Assembly: GCA_011050615.1 (NCBI GenBank)
Contig: DRFJ01000039.1
Span: 1 to 34,401, forward strand
DNA length: 34,401 bases
Direction: 5' to 3'
Source of the DNA: Bacteroidota bacterium
GTDB taxonomy: Bacteria; Bacteroidota; Bacteroidia; Bacteroidales; VadinHA17
Below the pieces are notes generated by a model. The model was not told where the DNA came from. It did not search any database and saw only the letters and a program-made list of their open reading frames with translations. Shown piece after piece: positions 1-9,589 of the stretch. Both the position numbers and the translations under genes were made by a program. Each line of letters opens with the position of its first letter. Position 1 is the first letter of the stretch.

Positions 1-24
1 CTTTTTATGCAAATTGTATGCAAA

Positions 25-62
25 TAAAAAAGCGGTTGCAAATCAAAATAATTGTAACCGCT
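25..62 (-). terminator. Rho-independent terminator of tRNA-Val
   Basis: The arms AGCGGTTGCAA and TTGTAACCGCT (31-41 and 52-62) form an 11-bp stem with one G-U type pair and a 10-base loop. Read on the minus strand the stem is followed directly by a T-run (25-30). It lies 13 bases past the 3' end of the tRNA-Val gene, so it most likely ends that transcript. Confidence 0.8.
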
Positions 63-75
63 TGATATTCAATTG

Positions 76-150
76 TGGGTAGTACTGGATTCGAACCAGT
101 GACCCCCTGCTTGTAAGGCAGGTGCTCTGAACCAGCTGAGCTAACCACCC
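76..150 (-). tRNA. tRNA-Val(UAC)
   Basis: A 75-base cloverleaf can be folded by eye on the minus strand: acceptor GGGTGGT/ACTACCC, D-arm GCTC/GAGC, anticodon stem CCTGC/GCAGG with loop CTTACAA (anticodon TAC, valine), and T-arm ACTGG-TTCGAAT-CCAGT, with discriminator A at 76. The bases after the discriminator are CAA, so CCA is not encoded and must be added by the nucleotidyltransferase, which is encoded in this same window (12023-13441). Confidence 0.95.
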
Positions 151-597
151 AAAATGAGAGTGCAAATATAGACCATTTTTTTAATTCATGAAAAAATATT
201 TTTGATTAATTAATGCATCAATTCTAATAACTATCTAAGTGACAGAATATGAGTTGAATACACTTGCCGGGAGGCACCATGCCATCCCGTTTCAGATCTA
301 AATACAATCAATTAATAATTATTTGGCCTGTAATTGTTTTTGGCATAATTTTATGAATTGTGTATAAATTGTTCGAAATGCACTATTTATCATGATATTC
401 AGATGCAACTTAATTCGTATTTTACCTGTCAATAATAGCAGGTATACTGTTGAATTAAAATAATTTATGTTTATTGAATAAATAATTGCTTCTATGACTG
501 GTAAACAGGCTCATAATCCGTTGATTATTTCTATGGTTAAATGCTTGTTAATCACTCATTATAATATAATATATCCTAACCGCAGACCTAAGAAAAC
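151..597. other. AT-rich intergenic region ahead of the adhesin gene
   Basis: No ORF of note is seen in these 447 bases. The left end holds the tRNA-Val promoter (minus strand). A perfect plus-strand TATTTTTG at 197-204 and a 7/8 match TATGTTTA at 466-473 are possible -7 elements for the adhesin operon. If the first is used, the mRNA leader would be about 390 bases. A weak 6-bp inverted repeat, TACCTG/CAGGTA, lies at 423-444. Nothing else stands out. Confidence 0.5.
163..170 (-). promoter_or_regulatory. Bacteroidota -7 element for tRNA-Val
   Basis: On the minus strand the sequence TATATTTG matches TAnnTTTG, the -7 consensus of the Bacteroidota primary sigma factor. It ends 12 bases before the tRNA 5' end, a sensible distance for a short 5' leader. 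The -33 region is T-rich without a clear TTTG. Confidence 0.6.
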
Positions 598-3500
598 ATG
601 AGAAGCCATATCCTTAAAATACTGCTGTTATTCTCAATACTGAATATATCCGTCTTGTCTCTCAATGGCCAGACAACCATCAGGAGCCTCACATCGGGTC
701 TATGGAGTGACGGTTCAACATGGATCGGTGGCGTAGCACCCGGCCCTAATGATAATGCAATCATTTCTTCCGAAACAATTGTTACCTTATCGGGATCAGA
801 TGCAACAATCAGTAAGCTGACTATTGAAACAGGCGGGTTGCTGAATGCCGCGGACAATACTCTTACGGTTAACGGTAAGCTCCTGGTTGATGGTGCTTAT
901 ACATCCAACAATCCTGGCGCAAAGGATTTGCTTTTTAACGGCGACAGCCTGGGCGGAAGGGGGGTAATAAAAACAAGCTTCGCCGACAGGGAACTTGTAA
1001 TAAGTACAAATACAGTAGTGATTCCTTCTTCCGATCTGAAAATCGAAGGAAAAGTCAGTATAGGTAATTCTGTAACAATTACAAATAAGGGGAAAATTGA
1101 AATTATAGGAGATTTAAGGGGCCTGAATGCAACTACATCCGTCTGGACAAACGATGATAATTCATACCTGGCAACAGGAGGAAACCTGATGATTAACGGG
1201 ATTCTTAATGCTTTATCACCCGGGAATACAATCGAATATAATAATTTTGGCGACCAGGATGTAATTCTGCCCGCATCAGCAACATACCATAATCTGAAAT
1301 TCCGGGGTGCCGGCAACAAAACCCTCATGGGATCAATCACTGTAAACGGGGATATAATAATTTACAACTCGGCAATACTGGTAAGCAATAATTTTAATAT
1401 AAATATAAGCGGTAACTGGACCAACTATTCCTCTTTTACCCAGGGAAGCGGCCAGGTATCCTTTACAGGAGCATCAAATCAGGCTATCATCAACCCGATG
1501 ACCGAATCGTTTTATAATTTCTCCCTGAATAAAAGCGGTGGTGAACTGGTCCTGGAGAATAATATAATCATCGAGAATACCCTTACTATGCTTGCGGGTG
1601 TGATCAATACATCCCGGAGCAAACTAACGCTGGGAACCGGGACAGGACCCGGCCAGCTTGGAGTTATGTCATATTTCGGGGGATTTGTAAAGGGGAAGTT
1701 TGAACGCTGGATAAACAATACGGGCTCCCATGAATTTCCGGTTGGTAATTCAAATAACCAGAGACTGGTAATTAATATTAACGGCCTTAATTCAGGAGGC
1801 ACACTTATTGCAGAATTTAAGGGTGCTGATCCGGGAAACAGTGGTCTTCCTCTTGATGATGCAGGAACTGAAATATATAACACTTTTTCTGAGGGATACT
1901 GGTCTTTGTATGCTGACAGGGGTTTCACCCTGGGAAGTTCAAATACCTATAGCCTGAGATTATCCGGGACAGGCTTTACTTCTTTCACCATCGATGATAA
2001 CACCCGTATACTTACAAGGGCAGATGCAACATCTGACTGGCTGGCTCCGGGTTCTCATATCAATGCCTTCGGCGTTATAGCCAGAAGAAGTAACCTTCAG
2101 ATTCTCCCTGCCCACTATGTTTTTGGAGATGATACTGATTGTGTTAAACCCGTAACATCGGCTATAAGCGGAACGGCTGATGTTTGCGCCGGCCAGACAG
2201 GGGTGGCTTACTCAGTAACGGATAACCCGCCAAACACCTATGAATGGACAATAAGCGGAGGAGTGATTGCTTCAGGTGCCAATACCAGCAGCATTACCGT
2301 TGACTGGAATGCTGTGGGAACGGATAATGCAGGTATATCTGTGGTGGAAACCAATACTTGCACAAGAGGGTCAAGTGCTGAGCTGCCTGTAACAATACAC
2401 TCGGTCCCACCCTCTGCAATAAACGGAGATACCAGGCTTGCCGAATACTCTTCGGGAGTTGTCTATTCGGTTCCGGAACGGACAGGCTATACCTACACAT
2501 GGTTTATCACCGGGGGAACACAGGTTTCAGGAGGAAATACAAACAGCATCACTGTTGACTGGGGTGCAGCCGGAACGGCTAATGTCTCAGTGGTGGCTCA
2601 ACTGCCCGGTTGTCCGCAGGCCCCGGCAACAGACCTCGAAATAGAACTATATGATGTTATTGAAAGTGTCCAGACCGGGTACTGGGATGACCCCTCTACA
2701 TGGGATTGTACCTGCGTGCCTGCCTCAACCGATAATATAAGGATAAATACAGGGCATACCGTTACGCTCCGCAGTGCAAATAATATAGAAGCAAATAATC
2801 TGATCATTGAAGCAGGAGCAATAATCGATTATGATAACCTGCCACTTACTGTGCATGGTAATTTCATTGTTGAAGGAAGCTACCAGGGTGGTTCAGATAG
2901 TGATCTCACACTTGATGGCATGGATACGGAAATATCGGGAGGGGGAAGCATTGTGGGAGGAGTGACTATACCTGAGGGTAATAAAACAATACCTTTCATG
3001 GCTCAGCTCACTGTGAGTACCGGTGATTTTATAGTGGGAGCCAGCGTACTTATTATCAACAAGGGCGAGATTTCCCTTGACGGAGACATAGTTGGAGGTG
3101 ATGCATCCAGCACATGGATAAACGATGAAAACTCCAGCCTGGAGATCACGGGTGAATTGCTGGCAACCGGCGCCCTGAGGGCTTTTGCCCACGGAAACCT
3201 TGTCAGTTACAATGGAGGTGACCAGGATATTAAAACACCCGTAAATTCCGTTTATCATGACCTCCAGGTGGGTAATTCGGGTATCAAAGCCCTTACAAAT
3301 TCACTTACCATTGAAGGAGATCTTGTGATAGGGGATGCCAGTACCCTGGATGTAAGCCCTTTCAATTATTTGATAAGCATAGCCGGTAACTGGACCAATA
3401 ACGGCGCAGGCTTTAATCCGCGATCCTCTGTTGTGACTTTTAATGGCATGGGGGACCAGACAATAAGCGGGACGGAAACTTTTTACAACCTTGTATACCT

Positions 3501-6500
3501 GAATACCACCGGAGACCTTGTCCTGTCAGATGATGTGGTCATTGGAAACAACCTTCACATGGCCGGCAGGGATATTGTTGCAGGTACAAATACTATCACC
3601 ATTGGCACTGGTGCGGTAAGTGTTGGCTCACTGACCCATGTATCCGGGATGATTACCGGAAAGATGGAAAGGTGGATCAATTCATTCGGGAACACTCTTT
3701 TCCCGGTAGGAATAAGCGGCTCGTACCATCCTGCCAGTCTGTATGTTAACCTTTTGAACAGCCCGGGATCGGTTATAGTTGAATTTATTCCGTCCGATCC
3801 GGGTTCTGACGGATTGCCTTTGCTTGACGGAACTACAGACATCCTGTACCATTTTACCGAAGGCTACTGGAATTTTAATGCAGCCAATGGTTTTGATGCT
3901 GCCAATTATAATCTTGACCTGCAGGCGACAAACTTCTCCAGTTATCCTTTGAACATAAATTCAAGGATACTTTCCAGGACAAATAATCTTGATTGGATAC
4001 TGGATGGCAATCATGTTACAGCCAGTGTGCCGAATATATACAGGGATTTTATGTCAATTGGAATATCGACACTTGGAACACAGTTCGGTATCGCATACGC
4101 ATGTGCCCCATATATAGTTGATGCAGTTATAACACAACCATCTTGTTTTGGCTATGATGATGGTGCAATAAATATTACTCCCGCGAATGGTGCCGGTCCC
4201 TATACCTATTTATGGTCACCCGGCGGTGAGACTACAGATCATATTACAGGACTTTCGGCAGGTAATTACAGTGTTGTGGTTACTGATGCACTCGGATGCG
4301 TTACGGTTGAAACATTCAATGTATCACAGCCTACCGGAATAATAATAGACTATCTTGTAAGTAATGTTCAATGTAAGACTGATGATGACGGAGCCATCGA
4401 CATCTCGGTTACCGGAGGAACCGAACCATACACTTATGTCTGGAGTACTTCAGACGGAAGCGGCTTATCCTTTTCGGACGAAGATCAGGCCGGACTTACG
4501 GGAGGAACATACACAGTTACAGTTATTGATGAAAATGCCTGTTCAGCAACGGAAGATATTGTGGTTTATGTGGAAGATATTACAGCTCCTGTGATAATTT
4601 GCCCCTCTGATCTTACAGCAGTATGTGATATTTCTGAACAGCCGGCATACACTACATATGATGAGTTTACGGCTGCCGGAGGTGCGGCAACGGATAATTG
4701 TGAAATAGACCCTGCAAGTTTTTTTATGTTATCAGAGACTTCCGATGGTAACAGCTGCCCGGAAGTGATAAGCAGGATATACCAGATTTCCGATGATAAC
4801 GGCAACAGCCAGACATGTACCCAGATGATCACGGTAAATGATGATATCCCACCCACTGCCAGCAATCCTGCCGCAATAAATGTGGAATGTGCTACCGATG
4901 TGCCCGCACCTGATATTTCCGTTGTAAGCGATGCAGCAGATAATTGTGGGGTGCCACTGGTGGCTTTTGTGAGTGAGGTAAGTGATGGAAACAGCTGCCC
5001 TGAAACAATAACCAGGACTTACTCGGTGACGGATGGCTGTGGGAACTCAATGATGGTTCAGCAATTAATTATTATTAATGATATTACCCCGCCCACTGCA
5101 ACTGCCCCTGCACCGGTATCAGTTGAGTGCCCGGCAGATATACCTGCCCCGGATATATCAGTAATAAGCGATGCAACGGATAATTGTACGGCAACTCCCA
5201 CTGTTGCCTTTGTAGAGGATGTGAGCGACGGTAATACATGTCCTGAATTAATAACAAGAAGATATTCACTCACTGATGATTGTGGGAATACATCCATTAT
5301 TGAACAATCAATTAGCATTCTTGATGTCACTGATCCAACCGCCAGCAACCCTGCACCCATAAGCGTTGAATGCCTGGCTGATGTACCGGCGCCTGATATC
5401 TCAGTGATAACTGATGCTTCTGATAACTGTACAGCTGTGCCTGTTGTGGCCTGGGAAGGTGATACCAGTGACGGGAATACCTGCCCGGAGATAATCACAA
5501 GAACTTACTCGGTTACGGATGAATGCGGTAATTCAATTAATGTGAGCCGGACCATTACGGTAAATGATGTGACCCCGCCCACTGCAAGTAATCCTCCTCC
5601 CGTTTCTGTTGAATGCCTGGACGATGTTCCACTGCCCGACATATCAGTGGTAACTGATGCGGCAGATAATTGTACCTCTTCACCGATAGTGGCCTTTGCA
5701 GGTGATGTGAGTGACGGTAATACCTGCCCTGAACTAATTACAAGAACTTATTCAGTTAGTGATGAGTGCGGTAACTCGATTAATGTAACCCAGTTAATCA
5801 CGGTGCAGGATATAACACCTCCTGCCGCGAGCAACCCGGCACCGATAAGTGTGGAATGCGATGCTGATGTGCCAGCACCTGATATTTCAGTGGTAACAGA
5901 CGCAGCAGACAATTGCGGAGTACCGGTGGTGGCTTTTGTGAGTGACGTAAGCGACGGTAATACCTGCCCTGAAACAATAACAAGGACCTATTCGGTAACG
6001 GACGCCTGTGGAAATTCAATAAATGTTCAGCAAATAATAACCGTTAGTGATATTACTGATCCTGTAATCAGTAATTGCCCGGAAGATATAGTAGTATCAG
6101 CCGATCCTGTGACCTGCAATGCCACAGTCAGCTGGACTGAGCCAACAGCTGCTGATAATTGCAGCCTGGCCGGTTTTACCTCCAGCCATACCCCGGGAAG
6201 TATATTCGCTCTGGGTACAAGCACTGTTACCTATACTGCAACAGACGATTGCGGTAATACGGCAACATGCAGTTTCAATATAAGCGTAATTGATGACGAG
6301 GCGCCGGTCATAAATGCATGTGCAGTTGACAAAACCTTGAGTGCTGATAACAATTGCGAGGCACTGCTGCCTGATCTTAGAGGTGAGGTAGTAGCTAATG
6401 ATAATTGCAGTCCGGCTCTTGTTGTAAGTCAGCTGCCGGCCGCCGGGACAGTAATATCTGCAGGAATAACAGAAGTTACTTTGACTGTCACTGACGGAAG

Positions 6501-8544
6501 CGGAAATTCAGCCGTTTGTTACGCTGATGTAACTGTTATTGATGATACCGACCCGGTGCTGGCAAGCACTGATACAACGGTATATATAGGTGTGGGAAAT
6601 ACCGTTGCAATAGACAGTTCTTTTGTGTTTGATGCTACAGCATCATATGATAATTGTGGCATTACTTCGGTTACTATAGATGTTAACACCTTCGACTGCA
6701 GTATGCTGGGACCGAATATCGTTAATGTTACTGCATATGATGAAGCAGGGAACAGTACATCCGGAACGGCAACAGTTACTGTAAGTGATACCACTACCGT
6801 TATTGCATATGCCGGACCTGATGATTTTGTTTATATAGAAGATGGATCATATACACTGGATGCTGCTTCAGTAGTAAATGGAACGGTGGTATGGGGAACA
6901 ACGGGTGACGGTACCTTTGATGATCAGACACTTGTTAACCCGACCTATACACTGGGTACCACGGATACTGACATGATAAAATTGTATATGGATGTAATTC
7001 CCATCATCGGGTGTACCCCGGTAAGTGATACCATTAAACTGACTGTCAGTGAAAGGCCGGATGCCGATGCCGGTGCAGACATTACCCTTTGTGCTTCAGA
7101 AACTTTCTATGCTGTATCTGATGCTTCTGCCAGTGAAGGGACTGTGTTATGGACAAGCAGTGGCGACGGAACATTTGGCGATGCTACAATTATCAATCCG
7201 GTCTATAACTTTGGCCCGGGTGATATAAATTCCGGCTCAGTAACGCTCACCCTTACTGTCACAGGTTTATTCGAAACAGATTCAGATGATAAAATAATTA
7301 CAATAAACGAGTTGCCGGGCATCCTGCTTCTTGAGCATTCAGATATAAGCTGCAATGGTTTAACAGACGGAGTGATCAGAATAAGCGGCACGGGGGGCAT
7401 GGCGCCCTACCAGTACAGCATTAACGGGGCTCCCTACCAGGCATCAGGTGAATTCACGGGACTGACTGCCGGTGATTATGATATTTCAGTTGTTGATGAC
7501 AATGGCTGCAGCAGGGATACCATAATAACAATACTTGAACCGGGTGTGCTTACATACACCCTGGATGATATTACGCATTGCAGTTGTTATGGAGCAAAAG
7601 ACGGATCAATAAGTATATCAATAAGCGGTGGCACACAACCTTACCTCATCAACTGGTCGGGACCCAATGATTTTACTTCGTCTGAAGCTGACCTCCATAG
7701 CATTTCAGCCGGTGTTTATACACTTAATCTGACCGATGCAAATTACTGCAATACCTTTACCCTTGATGTAGTAATTACTTCACCTCCTCAGATATTAATT
7801 ACGCCTGTAAGTATTTCGGATTATAACGGTTATGGCGTAAGTTGTTACGGTGAAACAGATGGATATATAAATGTTAGTGTAAGCGGGGGTACAGGTGCGT
7901 TGATTATCAGCTGGGAAGGGCCGGGAGGCTTTTCATCTTCCAGTGAGGATATATCAGGTCTGGAAGCAGGTAGTTATACCGTTACAGTAACAGACGATTT
8001 AGCTTGCACGGCATCCTATGAATTTAACCTTACCAGCCCTGAGGAGCTGATTATTGAGTACATTGTTACTGATGCATCCTGTCCGGATGAGGCCAATGGA
8101 GCAATAGACCTGGAGATATCCGGGGGTGTACCGCCATTCTCTTTTCTCTGGGATGATGGTGCAACAACGCAAGATCGCTCTTCCATTTTCAGCGGCTATT
8201 ATACGGTACAGGTGACGGATGCCAACGGATGCTCTGCCCAGACCGGAATATCCGTTGATTTTACCGGGGAAAACTGTCTTGAAGTGAGTGAGGTCATAAC
8301 ACCAGGTGTTGTGGATGGGAAGAACGATTACCTTGTAATAAGAAATATAGACCTTTATCCCAATGCCGAAATAAAGATTTACAACCGATGGGGGCAGCTT
8401 GTCTTCAGCGCCAAAAACCTGGACGAGAACAGGTGGGATGGAACATACAAGGGCAAAGCGCTGCCCGTGGATTCGTACCATTACCTGCTTGATCTTGGTG
8501 ATGGATCGTCGCTCAGAACAGGTATCATTACTATAATCAGATAA
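598..8544 (+). CDS. Giant modular T9SS cargo protein (adhesin-like) with gliding-type C-terminal domain
   Basis: A secreted, probably surface-anchored protein of 2648 residues. Residues 1-25 are a Sec signal peptide ending near LNGQ. Two related beta-rich blocks follow (about 27-510 and 688-1170), each opening with a G.W.d.sTW..g..P..tDn motif and each containing a G(K)xERWIN...FPVG motif. Two PKD-like modules lie between them (about 515-680). Next come two SprB-type repeats (about 1175-1327), one diverged and five near-identical HYR-like repeats of 79-81 residues (about 1328-1818), three further HYR modules, two Ig-like modules, and four more SprB-type repeats (about 2240-2560). Residues about 2561-2648 are a CHU_C/gliding-motility-associated C-terminal domain (IYNRWGQLVF, W-DGTYKGK), the type B sorting signal for type IX secretion. 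The SprB-type repeats and the SprF-like neighbour suggest a motility or attachment adhesin, but the ligand is unknown. Confidence 0.93.
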   Translation: MRSHILKILLLFSILNISVLSLNGQTTIRSLTSGLWSDGSTWIGGVAPGPNDNAIISSETIVTLSGSDATISKLTIETGGLLNAADNTLTVNGKLLVDGAYTSNNPGAKDLLFNGDSLGGRGVIKTSFADRELVISTNTVVIPSSDLKIEGKVSIGNSVTITNKGKIEIIGDLRGLNATTSVWTNDDNSYLATGGNLMINGILNALSPGNTIEYNNFGDQDVILPASATYHNLKFRGAGNKTLMGSITVNGDIIIYNSAILVSNNFNINISGNWTNYSSFTQGSGQVSFTGASNQAIINPMTESFYNFSLNKSGGELVLENNIIIENTLTMLAGVINTSRSKLTLGTGTGPGQLGVMSYFGGFVKGKFERWINNTGSHEFPVGNSNNQRLVININGLNSGGTLIAEFKGADPGNSGLPLDDAGTEIYNTFSEGYWSLYADRGFTLGSSNTYSLRLSGTGFTSFTIDDNTRILTRADATSDWLAPGSHINAFGVIARRSNLQILPAHYVFGDDTDCVKPVTSAISGTADVCAGQTGVAYSVTDNPPNTYEWTISGGVIASGANTSSITVDWNAVGTDNAGISVVETNTCTRGSSAELPVTIHSVPPSAINGDTRLAEYSSGVVYSVPERTGYTYTWFITGGTQVSGGNTNSITVDWGAAGTANVSVVAQLPGCPQAPATDLEIELYDVIESVQTGYWDDPSTWDCTCVPASTDNIRINTGHTVTLRSANNIEANNLIIEAGAIIDYDNLPLTVHGNFIVEGSYQGGSDSDLTLDGMDTEISGGGSIVGGVTIPEGNKTIPFMAQLTVSTGDFIVGASVLIINKGEISLDGDIVGGDASSTWINDENSSLEITGELLATGALRAFAHGNLVSYNGGDQDIKTPVNSVYHDLQVGNSGIKALTNSLTIEGDLVIGDASTLDVSPFNYLISIAGNWTNNGAGFNPRSSVVTFNGMGDQTISGTETFYNLVYLNTTGDLVLSDDVVIGNNLHMAGRDIVAGTNTITIGTGAVSVGSLTHVSGMITGKMERWINSFGNTLFPVGISGSYHPASLYVNLLNSPGSVIVEFIPSDPGSDGLPLLDGTTDILYHFTEGYWNFNAANGFDAANYNLDLQATNFSSYPLNINSRILSRTNNLDWILDGNHVTASVPNIYRDFMSIGISTLGTQFGIAYACAPYIVDAVITQPSCFGYDDGAINITPANGAGPYTYLWSPGGETTDHITGLSAGNYSVVVTDALGCVTVETFNVSQPTGIIIDYLVSNVQCKTDDDGAIDISVTGGTEPYTYVWSTSDGSGLSFSDEDQAGLTGGTYTVTVIDENACSATEDIVVYVEDITAPVIICPSDLTAVCDISEQPAYTTYDEFTAAGGAATDNCEIDPASFFMLSETSDGNSCPEVISRIYQISDDNGNSQTCTQMITVNDDIPPTASNPAAINVECATDVPAPDISVVSDAADNCGVPLVAFVSEVSDGNSCPETITRTYSVTDGCGNSMMVQQLIIINDITPPTATAPAPVSVECPADIPAPDISVISDATDNCTATPTVAFVEDVSDGNTCPELITRRYSLTDDCGNTSIIEQSISILDVTDPTASNPAPISVECLADVPAPDISVITDASDNCTAVPVVAWEGDTSDGNTCPEIITRTYSVTDECGNSINVSRTITVNDVTPPTASNPPPVSVECLDDVPLPDISVVTDAADNCTSSPIVAFAGDVSDGNTCPELITRTYSVSDECGNSINVTQLITVQDITPPAASNPAPISVECDADVPAPDISVVTDAADNCGVPVVAFVSDVSDGNTCPETITRTYSVTDACGNSINVQQIITVSDITDPVISNCPEDIVVSADPVTCNATVSWTEPTAADNCSLAGFTSSHTPGSIFALGTSTVTYTATDDCGNTATCSFNISVIDDEAPVINACAVDKTLSADNNCEALLPDLRGEVVANDNCSPALVVSQLPAAGTVISAGITEVTLTVTDGSGNSAVCYADVTVIDDTDPVLASTDTTVYIGVGNTVAIDSSFVFDATASYDNCGITSVTIDVNTFDCSMLGPNIVNVTAYDEAGNSTSGTATVTVSDTTTVIAYAGPDDFVYIEDGSYTLDAASVVNGTVVWGTTGDGTFDDQTLVNPTYTLGTTDTDMIKLYMDVIPIIGCTPVSDTIKLTVSERPDADAGADITLCASETFYAVSDASASEGTVLWTSSGDGTFGDATIINPVYNFGPGDINSGSVTLTLTVTGLFETDSDDKIITINELPGILLLEHSDISCNGLTDGVIRISGTGGMAPYQYSINGAPYQASGEFTGLTAGDYDISVVDDNGCSRDTIITILEPGVLTYTLDDITHCSCYGAKDGSISISISGGTQPYLINWSGPNDFTSSEADLHSISAGVYTLNLTDANYCNTFTLDVVITSPPQILITPVSISDYNGYGVSCYGETDGYINVSVSGGTGALIISWEGPGGFSSSSEDISGLEAGSYTVTVTDDLACTASYEFNLTSPEELIIEYIVTDASCPDEANGAIDLEISGGVPPFSFLWDDGATTQDRSSIFSGYYTVQVTDANGCSAQTGISVDFTGENCLEVSEVITPGVVDGKNDYLVIRNIDLYPNAEIKIYNRWGQLVFSAKNLDENRWDGTYKGKALPVDSYHYLLDLGDGSSLRTGIITIIR
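4846..6051 (+). repeat. Five tandem HYR-like repeats within the adhesin gene (period 243 bp)
   Basis: Units begin at 4846, 5083, 5326, 5569 and 5812 and measure 237, 243, 243, 243 and 240 bases. Each encodes a module with the landmarks SVEC, VPAPDIS, DNC, SDGNTCPE, TRTYSV and CGNS. Conserved cysteine spacing suggests disulfide-stapled Ig-like folds. Units 1 and 5 share the NCGVP variant while units 2-4 carry NCT plus one or two extra residues, consistent with unequal crossing-over. A diverged sixth copy precedes them (4579-4845). Confidence 0.9.
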
Positions 8545-8567
8545 AATTGACTAATTCGTGTGTCAAT

Positions 8568-9563
8568 ATGAGAAATACCAAACAAATACTGATCATTATA
8601 TGCGGAATGCTGCTGGGTGTGTCAATATATGCCCAGCAGGTTCCTATGTATAGCCAGTATATAATGAATGGATTTTTAATTAATCCTTCGTATGCAGGTA
8701 ATGATGGTTATACTACCCTGAACCTGACAGCAAGGGAACAATGGCTGGGAATACCCTCTTCACCAAGCACATATGCTGTCAGTTTCCAGACAAGGTGGCT
8801 GAAGAACAGTTATATCCAGAAATCAACAAATGTCAGGAAGGAGATTGTAAAACCAACCCGGCCGAGCCGTGTTGGACTGGGCGGATATATTTTTAATGAC
8901 AGGAATGGCATCATAAGGAGGACGGGTTTTTCAGCATCCTATGCCTATCATATAGAAGTCGGGAGTTACGGCTCACAGCTCTCTTTCGGACTGGCTTCAA
9001 CAGTATACCAGTTTGCAATAGACCTGGATGGTGCAATAGTTGCCGATATTGACGATGAATTCCTGAATAATTATGACAGGGTGGTAATTATACCCGATTT
9101 CAATTTCGGGCTTAGCTATACGTCCCAAAACTATTACCTTGGATTTTCGGCCACACAGTTGTTCAGGGGGACACTTACACTGGGCAATACAGCAAAAAAT
9201 CCGCGTACGGAACTGGGTCACTTCTTCCTTTCGGGGGGAGCGAAAATCCCTTTATCAGGCAATGAATGGGTGCTTGAACCATCAGCCCTTGTTAAAACAT
9301 CCGATATGATACTTAAGGCAGCCCAGGTGGATTTCACAACGAGAATTTATTATCGCCAGGATTACTGGGCAGGGATATCATACCGCACACAGGATGCCGT
9401 GATTATGATGATCGGGTTTACATACGACAAATTCTATTTTGCTTATGCCTTTGACCTTGCACTTACGGATATAAGACAACACAGTTACGGTTCACATGAA
9501 CTGTCTTTTGCTGTAAAATTCGGAGATAATGCCAGGAGATACCGCTGGCTAAACCAGTATTGA
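8568..9563 (+). CDS. PorP/SprF-family type IX secretion outer-membrane protein
   Basis: The reading frame opens at a TTG at 8547, but ATG 8568 is preferred because it places a clean signal peptide (MRNTKQILIIICGMLLG, cleavage after YAQ) at the N-terminus, giving 331 residues. The mature start QQVPMYSQYIMNGFLINPSYAG is the family signature: PorP/SprF proteins are outer-membrane beta-barrels that open with a Q-x-P-x-[YF]-SQY motif and work with T9SS. In Flavobacterium johnsoniae SprF is needed for secretion of the adhesin SprB, and paralogues are commonly found next to cargo with type B C-terminal domains. It lies 23 bases after the giant cargo gene, on the same strand, so it is most likely that protein's dedicated secretion or anchoring partner. 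Confidence 0.92.
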   Translation: MRNTKQILIIICGMLLGVSIYAQQVPMYSQYIMNGFLINPSYAGNDGYTTLNLTAREQWLGIPSSPSTYAVSFQTRWLKNSYIQKSTNVRKEIVKPTRPSRVGLGGYIFNDRNGIIRRTGFSASYAYHIEVGSYGSQLSFGLASTVYQFAIDLDGAIVADIDDEFLNNYDRVVIIPDFNFGLSYTSQNYYLGFSATQLFRGTLTLGNTAKNPRTELGHFFLSGGAKIPLSGNEWVLEPSALVKTSDMILKAAQVDFTTRIYYRQDYWAGISYRTQDAVIMMIGFTYDKFYFAYAFDLALTDIRQHSYGSHELSFAVKFGDNARRYRWLNQY

Positions 9564-9589
9564 TGCTCATGGCTAGCTGCATATAATTG

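Noticed and set aside
5058..5498. Long antisense ORFs inside the adhesin gene
   Set aside because: They mirror the 243-bp repeats and the codon bias of the plus-strand gene; they have no start context, no recognisable domain, and lie fully within a convincing coding sequence.
4846..6051. Regular repeats considered as a CRISPR array
   Set aside because: The units are 237-243 bp, in frame, contiguous and protein-coding, with no unique spacers.
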